This document shows positions 1-6,581 of a stretch of DNA of 9,765 nucleotides, in pieces. Positions within the stretch are counted from its first letter, which is position 1; the number at the start of each line of letters is the position of its first letter. A model generated the notes under the pieces. That model was not told the DNA's origin and did no database searches. It saw only the letters and a program-made list of their open reading frames with translations. Both the position numbers and the translations under genes were made by a program. The DNA comes from Avanaerovorax sp964442135 (lineage in GTDB: Bacteria; Bacillota; Clostridia; Peptostreptococcales; Anaerovoracaceae): contig CAYTYN010000045.1 in NCBI GenBank assembly GCA_964442135.1, positions 1 to 9,765 of the forward strand, written 5' to 3'.

Positions 1-1337
1 CAAAAGGATATCCGGTAACTGTGTTTGAAAAAGAAAAAAGACCGGGCGGAATGCTGCTCAACGGAATCCCGTCATTCCGTCTGGAGAAGTCGGTCATCGA
101 GGCGGAGATCGACGTGCTGCGGCAGATGGACGTGGAGTTCCGCTGTGGCGTGGAGGTTGGAAAGGATGTCACGATTCCCGAGCTCAGAGAGGCGGGGTAC
201 AAGGCGTTTTATGTAGCTGTGGGAGCACAGGGCGGAAGAATGGCAGGAGTCTCCGGAGAGGACGCAGACGGCGTTCGGACGGGGGTAGATTTCCTGCGGC
301 AGGTCAATCTTGCGGAAAAGGCCGTAATGGGTGCCGGTGACGGGGAGAGTACTGACAGTCCGAAAGCGCCGGATTGTGAAATTCTTCCTGCCGATGTAAG
401 GCTTAACGGACGAACCGTTGTGATCGGCGGCGGAAATGTAGCCGTCGATGTGGCCAGGACAGCGCTCCGCTCCGGTTCTGAGAGCGTGAGCATGTACTGT
501 CTGGAGTCTCCGGCGGAGATGCCGGCGGCCGCGGATGAGGTGGCGGAAGCGCGGGAAGAAGGCGTTGAGGTGCAAAACGGCTGGGGACCGAAGGAAATCC
601 TCACGGACAACGGCCATGTAAAGGGTATCGTCCTGAAAAAATGCGTTTCCGTATTCGATGAGGAAGGAAAATTTGCGCCCGTGTACGACGAAGAAGCCTG
701 CATTACCGTAGAGTGTGAGAATGTACTTCTCTCCATCGGCCAGTCTGTCTGCTGGGGAGAGCTTCTGAAGGATACGGCGGTGGAGTTCAACCCCAACGGC
801 ACGGCGAAGGCGGATCCGGTGACCTGCCAGACTAAAGAGCCGGACATCTTTGTGGGCGGCGATGTATATACGGGACCGAAATTCGCAATCGACGCGATTG
901 CGGCAGGAAAGCAAGGATGTGAATCGATTCACCGCTTCGTCCATGAGGGACATTCCCTGACGCTGGGGCGCGACCTTCGGCAGTTTGTGGAGCTGGATAA
1001 GGATAATGTCGTGGTGGAGGAATTCGATAACGCGAAACGCCAGATTCCGGGAAGGAAAGCGGGAATCGCGAAAGAGAGCTTCCGTGACCTGCGTTCCACA
1101 TTTACCGAGGAACAGGTAAAGACAGAGGCGGCCAGATGTCTCGGATGCGGGGCAACGGTCGTGGATGAGAACAAGTGTATCGGGTGCGGTCTGTGTACGA
1201 CGAAATGTGAGTTTGACGCGATCCATTTAAGCCGTGACCTGCCGGAAATGAGCAGGATGGTCAGAGCAGAGGACAAGCTGAAGGGAATCCTCCCTTACGC
1301 CCTCAAACGGGCCGTAAAGATTAAGATGAAGAAATGA
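1..1337 (+). CDS. FAD-dependent NAD(P) oxidoreductase with C-terminal 4Fe-4S site (5' partial)
   Basis: This is a pyridine nucleotide-disulfide-type oxidoreductase related to the glutamate synthase small subunit (GltD). The family moves electrons between NAD(P)H, FAD and iron-sulfur centres in the cytoplasm. The frame is open from base 3 and reads KGYPVTVFEK before a GTG at 21, so the true start and the first FAD-binding GxGxxG lie upstream of the window; the GTG is an internal valine. Counting from 21, RPGGMLLNGIPSFRL (7-21) is the GltD-type FAD region. VVIGGGNVAVD (133-143) is the NAD(P) Rossmann loop. PDIFVGGDVYTGP (274-286) is the C-terminal FAD-contact motif. CIGCGLCTTKC (386-396) is a CxxCxxCxxxC [4Fe-4S] site, preceded by an extra pair, CLGC (373-376). 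It lies 40 nt before a hypA-like gene and is probably co-transcribed with it. The electron acceptor is unknown: no GltB large subunit is present, so it should not be called glutamate synthase. The family call is strong; the substrate is open. Confidence 0.9.
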   Translation, partial: KGYPVTVFEKEKRPGGMLLNGIPSFRLEKSVIEAEIDVLRQMDVEFRCGVEVGKDVTIPELREAGYKAFYVAVGAQGGRMAGVSGEDADGVRTGVDFLRQVNLAEKAVMGAGDGESTDSPKAPDCEILPADVRLNGRTVVIGGGNVAVDVARTALRSGSESVSMYCLESPAEMPAAADEVAEAREEGVEVQNGWGPKEILTDNGHVKGIVLKKCVSVFDEEGKFAPVYDEEACITVECENVLLSIGQSVCWGELLKDTAVEFNPNGTAKADPVTCQTKEPDIFVGGDVYTGPKFAIDAIAAGKQGCESIHRFVHEGHSLTLGRDLRQFVELDKDNVVVEEFDNAKRQIPGRKAGIAKESFRDLRSTFTEEQVKTEAARCLGCGATVVDENKCIGCGLCTTKCEFDAIHLSRDLPEMSRMVRAEDKLKGILPYALKRAVKIKMKK

Positions 1338-1377
1338 ACTGCAGTTAGGGAGTAAAGACAAACTACCGGAAAAGACC

Positions 1378-1722
1378 ATGCATGAATTGGGAATCATTGT
1401 ACACATTACAAAGACTCTGCAAAGCATTGCGGAGGAAAACGATTTAAAAGAGATTGCATCTGTCACTCTGGAAGTGGGAGAAGTAAGCTCCGTTGTTCCG
1501 GACTATCTTACGGACTGCTGGCAGTATTACAGGAAGAAATTCCCCCTGATGGAGCACGCGGAGCTGCGGATAGAGATAATGCCGGCTGTAACATACTGCG
1601 AAGCCTGTGAGAAAACATACCCGACCGTGGAGTACGGGCGGCAGTGTCCGCACTGCGGGAGCGGGGAGACTTTCCTGCTGACCGGAAACGAGTGTAATAT
1701 TCGGGAGATAGAAGCCCGGTAA
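1378..1722 (+). CDS. hypA: HypA-family nickel/zinc metallochaperone
   Basis: HypA/HybF proteins bind nickel and a structural zinc, and deliver nickel to [NiFe]-hydrogenase or, in some bacteria, urease. The 114-aa product has the usual family length and starts MHEL, keeping the His2 whose side chain with the N-terminus forms the nickel site. The zinc site is visible as CEAC (74-77) and CPHC (90-93). The start is the ATG that yields MHEL; only a weak GGAAAAG lies upstream, 7 nt from the ATG. It sits 40 nt after the flavo-iron-sulfur oxidoreductase and 23 nt before the membrane protein, so it is likely the middle gene of an operon. No hypB, other hyp gene or hydrogenase subunit is in the window. 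Its client may therefore be elsewhere in the genome, or may be a neighbouring gene product. The family assignment is firm; the role in this setting is inference. Confidence 0.92.
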   Translation: MHELGIIVHITKTLQSIAEENDLKEIASVTLEVGEVSSVVPDYLTDCWQYYRKKFPLMEHAELRIEIMPAVTYCEACEKTYPTVEYGRQCPHCGSGETFLLTGNECNIREIEAR

Positions 1723-1730
1723 CACGGAAA

Positions 1731-1738
1731 AAGGAGGT
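1731..1738 (+). promoter_or_regulatory. Strong Shine-Dalgarno of the membrane protein gene
   Basis: AAGGAGGT is a full match to the anti-Shine-Dalgarno and lies 7 nt before the ATG at 1746. It fixes that start and suggests the membrane protein is translated more strongly than the hypA-like gene, which has only a weak site. Confidence 0.85.
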
Positions 1739-1745
1739 AATATTT

Positions 1746-2795
1746 ATGCTGTTTCATGTTTACGGTTCAGACGCCGTATCTCAATGGATAGCCATGCTGG
1801 GAGTGCTGGCGGCTCTGATCCTGCTCAATGAATTCGCAAGGCGGACGAAGGCCGGAGGGATCATTATGTTCTTTGTTATCCCGGCTGTGCTGACCGTTTA
1901 TTTTATCGCCGTCGCCGCAGGCGCGGCGGTGGGGGCGCAGTGGGCGCTGGAGAATCAGACCTATGTGTATATGAACGGGTGGTTCCATTACGCGAAACTG
2001 TATGCGTCACTGGCAGGCTGTATCGGATTCATGATGATCAAATATGAGTGGGGGATCGGAAAGACACACTGGTTCAAGGCATACCCGTTTGTGATCGTTG
2101 CCATCAATATCCTGATCGCCGTGGCGAGTGATTTCGAATCTGCCGTCAACGGCTGGTATTCATGGTGGCTGTCCTCCGAAGACGTGTGGCTGTTCGGCGG
2201 CTGGCACAATGTGCTCAACGGTATCGCCGGGATCATCAATATATTCTGTATGACAGGATGGTGGGCTGTCTATTCGTCCAAAGATAAGAAAGACATGATC
2301 TGGCCGGACATGATCTGGGTATATATTATCGTGTATGATATATGGAATTTTGCCTATACATACAACTGTCTGCCGACGCACGCATGGTTCTGCGGCATTG
2401 CCCTTCTGCTGGCGCCGACGATCGCTGCTCTTCTGTGGAACAAAGGCGGATGGATCATGAACCGGGCGAACACCCTCTGTATCTGGTGTATGTTTGCCCA
2501 GGTATTTCCGCTTTTTCAGGAGACGCTATCCGACGGGACGCAGATCTTTCCGTGGGCCACGCTCCCGAAGCTCTACGCGGACGGTACGCTGAACGGCATC
2601 ACGGAAGGCGGAAATGCGAATGCGGACCCGACGATGATGACAGTCGTCAGCGCGCTTGCTCTTGTGACAAACATTATCGCGCTGGCATATATCATTTATG
2701 TGTCTGTAAAGAGAAAGAAGAATCCGTACAAGAACGAAGTATTTACAGAGTTCAAGTATTACAAAGCCGCGGCGGCGAGAGCCGAGATCAGATAA
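1746..2795 (+). CDS. Polytopic membrane protein, probable DUF5692 family
   Basis: An integral membrane protein of 349 aa with about nine hydrophobic segments, at roughly residues 13-28, 36-58, 84-99, 113-128, 151-176, 186-206, 213-231, 241-257 and 297-321, and a basic cytoplasmic-looking tail (VKRKKNPYKN, 321-330). It is very rich in Trp and Tyr, with clusters such as NGWYSWWLSSEDVW (135-148) and MTGWWAVY (169-176), and has His residues in or near membrane segments (81, 108, 154, 212). From memory this matches the DUF5692 family, which has no assigned function; that match was not tested. There is no signal peptide apart from the first membrane segment. The start is set by a perfect AAGGAGGT 7 nt upstream. 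It is the last gene of the left operon and is followed by a terminator-like hairpin. Its link to a HypA-like chaperone and an iron-sulfur flavoprotein hints at a metal or redox role in the membrane, but this is inference only. Isoleucine is almost always ATC or ATT, unlike the genes to the right. Confidence 0.85.
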   Translation: MLFHVYGSDAVSQWIAMLGVLAALILLNEFARRTKAGGIIMFFVIPAVLTVYFIAVAAGAAVGAQWALENQTYVYMNGWFHYAKLYASLAGCIGFMMIKYEWGIGKTHWFKAYPFVIVAINILIAVASDFESAVNGWYSWWLSSEDVWLFGGWHNVLNGIAGIINIFCMTGWWAVYSSKDKKDMIWPDMIWVYIIVYDIWNFAYTYNCLPTHAWFCGIALLLAPTIAALLWNKGGWIMNRANTLCIWCMFAQVFPLFQETLSDGTQIFPWATLPKLYADGTLNGITEGGNANADPTMMTVVSALALVTNIIALAYIIYVSVKRKKNPYKNEVFTEFKYYKAAAARAEIR

Positions 2796-2858
2796 ACGGA
2801 ACAAGTATCCATCAGACAGGAGAACATTTACAATCTCGAGTTTGACAGCATTTTCAAG

Positions 2859-2902
2859 AAAAGGTCCTGAAACCCGTTCAGAAAGCGGCTTTCAGGACTT
2901 TT
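2859..2902 (+). terminator. Rho-independent terminator-like hairpin after the left operon
   Basis: GTCCTGAAA (2864-2872) pairs perfectly with TTTCAGGAC (2890-2898). The stem is extended by AAAA (2859-2862) against TTTT (2899-2902), with one bulged G at 2863. The 17-nt loop can form a small inner CCG/CGG pairing. Only four T follow directly, then CC and an AT-rich stretch, so termination may be incomplete. It begins 63 nt after the stop codon of the membrane protein gene, as expected for the end of that transcript. Confidence 0.65.
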
Positions 2903-2938
2903 CCAAATTATATTCAGCGCTTTGCGCCCTCTTTGGTG

Positions 2939-2967
2939 GTGACAAAAGGGTTTGAAACTGTTATAAT
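2939..2967 (+). promoter_or_regulatory. Sigma-70-type promoter for the ligase-racemase-greA-lysS block
   Basis: A -35 hexamer GTGACA (2939-2944, five of six consensus bases) and a perfect -10 TATAAT (2962-2967) are separated by the ideal 17 nt. Transcription would start near 2974, leaving a leader of about 44 nt before the ATG at 3018. It sits just after the terminator-like hairpin. I see no riboswitch or T-box structure in the short leader, and no operator can be named. Confidence 0.7.
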
Positions 2968-3017
2968 AACATGTTAGTAACGACGACTGTGTTTTTATGA
3001 GATAAGAGGGATTGCAG

Positions 3018-6000
3018 ATGAATAATGAGAAGTTTGACGGAGTTTACTATCCCGTAAGGGAGGTAACGGATCTTAAAGACATTATCACTTCCAGCGCGGA
3101 GCTTTTCGCGGATAAAACAGCATATCTGGAAAAGGATAAGAGGACTGAGAAGTTTATGCCTGTGACCTACAGGCAGATGAAAGCGGATATAGACGCCCTG
3201 GGAACCAAACTGGCAGACATGGGGCTTAAGGGAGAAAAGATTGCCGTAATCGGAGAGACCAGCGTAAGATGGCTGCTTACATATTATGCGGTTGTCTGCG
3301 GTGTAGGGGTAATCGTTCCTCTGGATAAGAACCTGCCGCCCGACGAGCTTAAGAGCCTGATCAGGCGTTCCGGAGCCAAGGCCCTGGTGTTCTCTCCGGA
3401 AAGCGAGAAGAGTATAGCGGACGTGTTCGATGAGAAGTACGACCTGGAACACTTTATCTGTCTTAAGAAAGCTAGGGACGAAAGGGCCATTTCCATGGAT
3501 GACCTTTTGGAAGACGGAAGAAAGCTTCTGGATGCGGGAGAACGCAGGTTTACAGATGCGGTCATAGATCCGGATCAGATGGCTGTCCTCCTTTTTACAT
3601 CGGGAACCACGGGAGCCTCTAAGGGCGTCATGCTCTCTCACAGAAATATAGCGGCTAATGTAATGAACATGTCTAAGCTGGTACATATAGACGAGGACGG
3701 CATCGTTCTTTCCATACTGCCTTGTCATCATGCCTACGAGATGAACTGTGATATATGGACCACCTTCTATCAAGGCGGAACCTTGGCCATATGCGAAGGC
3801 ATCAGATATATACAGAAGAACATGGCGGAAGTGGGAGCTACGTACTTAGTCGGCGTTCCTTTGGTATTTGAAAAGATATACAAGGGAATGTGGAAGCAGG
3901 CGACGGCCAGAGGGCAGGCCGAAAAGCTGAGGAAAGCCATAGACATCTCCAGAAGGATGAAGCTCTATCATAACAGGAAGGCTATGAAGAAGCTGTTTAA
4001 AGCTATCCATAACAGCTTTAACTGCGACATGAGGCTTATGATCGCAGGAGGAGCCGCCATCGACCCTAAGGTTATAGAGGATTTCGAAGCAATGGGCTTC
4101 CCTATGATTCAGGGATACGGCATGAGCGAAAACGGCCCTATTATAGCCGTTAATCAGGACCGCTACAGCAAGGCCGCGTCGGTGGGGAGACCTATGCCGG
4201 GAACCGAGGTCAGAATAGATAACCCTGACGAGAACGGCATAGGAGAAGTCGTTACACGAGGCCCTTCTGTAATGCTGGGATACTACGATAACGAGGAAGC
4301 CACGGCGGAGGTGCTAAAGGACGGATGGCTTTATACCGGCGATCTGGGATACATGGACGAAGACGGATTTTTATATCTCACAGGAAGGAAGAAGACTGTA
4401 ATAGTTACGAAGGGAGGAAAGAACATCTTTCCGGAGGAGCTTGAAGCGGTGATCTCGGAGAACGAGCTGATAGGAGAAGTTCTTGTGTACGGCGTCGATG
4501 ACGAGAACGTAGGCAACGTCATCGTCACTGCCGACATCTTCCCTAACTACGAACTCCTCACAGAGCAGGAGGGGGAAATGAGCGACAGCCAGGTCTACCA
4601 CTTCTTCCGAAAGTACATAGAGGAGGTTAATAAGAAGTGGCCTCCGTACAAGGCCATAAAGCGAATCCATATCAGAGACAGAGAATTCGAAAAGACTACT
4701 ACGGGAAAGATAAAGAGATATGGTAACCAAGGTGATAATTCTAAAGGAAAGGAAGAAATAATGGCAAAGAGTTATCGGGAGATAAAGGAAGAGGAAAGGC
4801 GCAGAGCAGAAGACTTTGTGAAAACCTACATAAACGAAAGCACTGACCCGTACGTGAGATACAAGGCCAGCAGGGTCATCACTGACGTTCGCGACATGTT
4901 TACGTCCAGCGTTCAGCTTTACGGAGACAACGTGGCCTTCAGGCAGAAATTCGAAAAGGGCAAGCCGTACACGGAGATAACGTATAAGCGGGCTTTGGCG
5001 GACGTTAACGGACTGGGAACAGCCCTTATAAACAGAGGCCTTAAGGGCAAGCGCATAAGCGTGATCGGAGATGCGTGCTACCAGTGGGAGACCACCTATC
5101 TGGCGGTAATCGGCGGAGTAGGCGTAGTGGTTCCTCTGGACAAGGAGCTGGGAGCTAAGGAGCTTAAAGGTCTGGTTATGGACGCCGAAGTAGCGGCTGT
5201 GGTGTGCGATAAGAAGTACGTAGACATCTTCAGAGATATGAGAGACAGCGGAGATACCAAGCTGGAAATGGTTGTGTCCTTCCATTCGGAGAAACAGGAG
5301 GGAGACGTGCTCTCCTGGAGTGAATTGATCGAGGAGGGAAAGAATCAGTTGGCTTTGGGAGACAGGCAGTACCTGGACGCTGAGATAATAGCCGACGACA
5401 TGGCCGTTCTCCTCTATACGTCCGGAACCACAGGAATATCCAAGGGAGTAATGCTCTCCAACACCAACCTGGTGTATAACCTTATGTCGGCTCCGACCAT
5501 ACTGAGCGTAAGCCCTGAGGACATATTCTTCTCGGTGCTTCCTGTTCACCACACCTATGAATGTACCTGCGACTTTTTGATGCCGCTCTACAAGGGAGCA
5601 TCCATCGCCTTCTGCGAAGGTCTCAGATACATAACTCAGAACCTTGAAGAAGTAAAACCGACCATGATCCTGGGAGTGCCTGTACTCATAGAGACACTCT
5701 ATAAGAAGATCATGAAGAACGTCAGGAAGCAGGGCAAGGATAAGACTCTGGCCAGACTTCTCAAGGCTAACAGAAAGACCAAGAAGGTGGGAATCGACAT
5801 CAGCAAGCCGTTCACGAAGCAGATTCTGGAGGTATTCGGCGGAAGAATGAGAGTTATAATCTCAGGAGGAGCCGCCATAGACCCCGAAGTCCTTCAGTTC
5901 TTCAACGACATAGGTATCATCGGCGTACAGGGATACGGGCTCACTGAGTGCTCGCCTATGACGGCTCTTAATCCGGACGTCGAGAAGGATATGAGGAACG

Positions 6001-6581
6001 CTTCAGCAGGACACCTTCTTCCGGGTATGGAAGTAAAGATCGTGGACGCCGATGAAGACGGCATTGGAGAGATCTGCTTCAAGGGCGATAACATAATGAT
6101 GGGATACTATAGAAACGAAGAAGCTACCAATGAAGTTCTGAAGGACGGATGGTTCTACACCGGCGATCTGGGATATGTGGACGAGGACAACTTCATCTAC
6201 ATCACAGGAAGAAAGAAGAATGTCATCATAACGAAGAACGGAAAGAACGTCTTCCCCGAAGAGATAGAGTACTATCTCAGCAGAATACCGTACATCGCGG
6301 AGAGCATGGTATGGGGTGATGATGGAGCAGACGGAACCAACGATACCTCTATAGTAGCTACAGTAGTTGCCGATGAAGAGGAATTGGAAGAGGTCTTAGG
6401 CGCCGAATACACCGAGGATCAGGTGAAGGAGCTTCTGTGGGCGGAAATTGATAAGATTAACGAAGAACTGCCTCTCTTCAAGCGTGTAAAGAAGCTTAAC
6501 CTTAGGACAGAGGAGTTCGAGAAGAATACTTCGAAGAAGATAAAGCGTTTCGTAGATTCCAATAAGGAGGCGCACAGTTAA
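3018..6581 (+). CDS. Tandem two-module AMP-forming acyl-CoA synthetase-like protein
   Basis: Two complete ANL-superfamily adenylating modules sit in one 1187-aa frame. These enzymes activate a carboxylic acid with ATP and usually pass it to CoA; the motifs resemble long-chain fatty acid-CoA ligases. Module 1 (about 1-570) has the phosphate loop LLFTSGTTGASKGVM (191-205), YGMSENGP (367-374), YTGDLGYMDEDG (439-450), TGRKKTVIVTKGGKN (455-469) and the catalytic-lysine motif TTTGKIKR (560-567, K564). Module 2 (about 582-1187) has LLYTSGTTGISKGVM (798-812), YGLTECSP (973-980), YTGDLGYVDED (1048-1058) and NTSKKIKR (1170-1177, K1174), where the usual Gly before the lysine is Lys. No carrier-protein, condensation or reductase domain is seen, so it is not a standard peptide synthetase. 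The start is ATG 3018 with GAGG 8 nt upstream. Single ligases of this family are about 550-650 aa, so this is double length. Residue 582 is a Met with its own ribosome binding site, so it may be two fused or run-together genes. The acyl substrates are unknown. Confidence 0.85.
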   Translation: MNNEKFDGVYYPVREVTDLKDIITSSAELFADKTAYLEKDKRTEKFMPVTYRQMKADIDALGTKLADMGLKGEKIAVIGETSVRWLLTYYAVVCGVGVIVPLDKNLPPDELKSLIRRSGAKALVFSPESEKSIADVFDEKYDLEHFICLKKARDERAISMDDLLEDGRKLLDAGERRFTDAVIDPDQMAVLLFTSGTTGASKGVMLSHRNIAANVMNMSKLVHIDEDGIVLSILPCHHAYEMNCDIWTTFYQGGTLAICEGIRYIQKNMAEVGATYLVGVPLVFEKIYKGMWKQATARGQAEKLRKAIDISRRMKLYHNRKAMKKLFKAIHNSFNCDMRLMIAGGAAIDPKVIEDFEAMGFPMIQGYGMSENGPIIAVNQDRYSKAASVGRPMPGTEVRIDNPDENGIGEVVTRGPSVMLGYYDNEEATAEVLKDGWLYTGDLGYMDEDGFLYLTGRKKTVIVTKGGKNIFPEELEAVISENELIGEVLVYGVDDENVGNVIVTADIFPNYELLTEQEGEMSDSQVYHFFRKYIEEVNKKWPPYKAIKRIHIRDREFEKTTTGKIKRYGNQGDNSKGKEEIMAKSYREIKEEERRRAEDFVKTYINESTDPYVRYKASRVITDVRDMFTSSVQLYGDNVAFRQKFEKGKPYTEITYKRALADVNGLGTALINRGLKGKRISVIGDACYQWETTYLAVIGGVGVVVPLDKELGAKELKGLVMDAEVAAVVCDKKYVDIFRDMRDSGDTKLEMVVSFHSEKQEGDVLSWSELIEEGKNQLALGDRQYLDAEIIADDMAVLLYTSGTTGISKGVMLSNTNLVYNLMSAPTILSVSPEDIFFSVLPVHHTYECTCDFLMPLYKGASIAFCEGLRYITQNLEEVKPTMILGVPVLIETLYKKIMKNVRKQGKDKTLARLLKANRKTKKVGIDISKPFTKQILEVFGGRMRVIISGGAAIDPEVLQFFNDIGIIGVQGYGLTECSPMTALNPDVEKDMRNASAGHLLPGMEVKIVDADEDGIGEICFKGDNIMMGYYRNEEATNEVLKDGWFYTGDLGYVDEDNFIYITGRKKNVIITKNGKNVFPEEIEYYLSRIPYIAESMVWGDDGADGTNDTSIVATVVADEEELEEVLGAEYTEDQVKELLWAEIDKINEELPLFKRVKKLNLRTEEFEKNTSKKIKRFVDSNKEAHS
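4743..4763 (+). promoter_or_regulatory. Internal ribosome binding site and start codon at the ligase module boundary
   Basis: Purine-rich AAAGGAAAGGAAG (4743-4755) lies 5 nt before an in-frame ATG at 4761, which opens MAKSYREIKEEERR, a natural-looking N-terminus for module 2 (606 aa to the stop at 6581). In the +1 frame a TAA at 4759-4761 overlaps this ATG as TAATG, the usual geometry of coupled genes. The +2 frame holds four stops between 4724 and 4744. Only the joined frame is open here. The site could produce a free second ligase, or be a relic of two separate genes. Confidence 0.6.
6564..6570 (+). promoter_or_regulatory. Shine-Dalgarno of the racemase gene inside the ligase 3' end
   Basis: AAGGAGG lies within the last codons of the ligase gene, 11 nt before the racemase ATG at 6582. 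That ATG directly follows the ligase TAA (6579-6581), so the two genes are probably translationally coupled. Confidence 0.8.

Noticed and set aside
72..1226. Long minus-strand open frame of 384 codons opposite the oxidoreductase gene
   Set aside because: It is antisense to a gene with clear FAD, NAD(P) and iron-sulfur motifs. Its translation is rich in Arg, His and Ser with no recognisable domain, as expected for a shadow frame.
2342..2845. Plus-strand open frame overlapping the end of the membrane protein gene
   Set aside because: It is out of frame with a well-supported membrane protein and gives a Cys/Arg/Asp-rich product without domains or a good start site.
2882..2894. GAAAGC/GCTTTC inverted repeat within the terminator region
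   Set aside because: The two arms are separated by a single base, too tight to form a hairpin; the larger stem at 2859-2902 explains the region better.
3012..3017. TTG at 3012 as an earlier start for the ligase
   Set aside because: It lies only 1-2 nt after the GAGG, while the ATG at 3018 has normal 8-nt spacing.
2961..3773. Minus-strand open frame of 270 codons across the promoter and ligase start
   Set aside because: It overlaps the promoter and the conserved ligase N-terminus, shows no known motif and has no convincing upstream ribosome binding site.
4371..5552. Minus-strand open frame of 393 codons opposite the ligase linker and module 2
   Set aside because: It lies opposite conserved adenylation motifs and its translation looks like low-information shadow coding.
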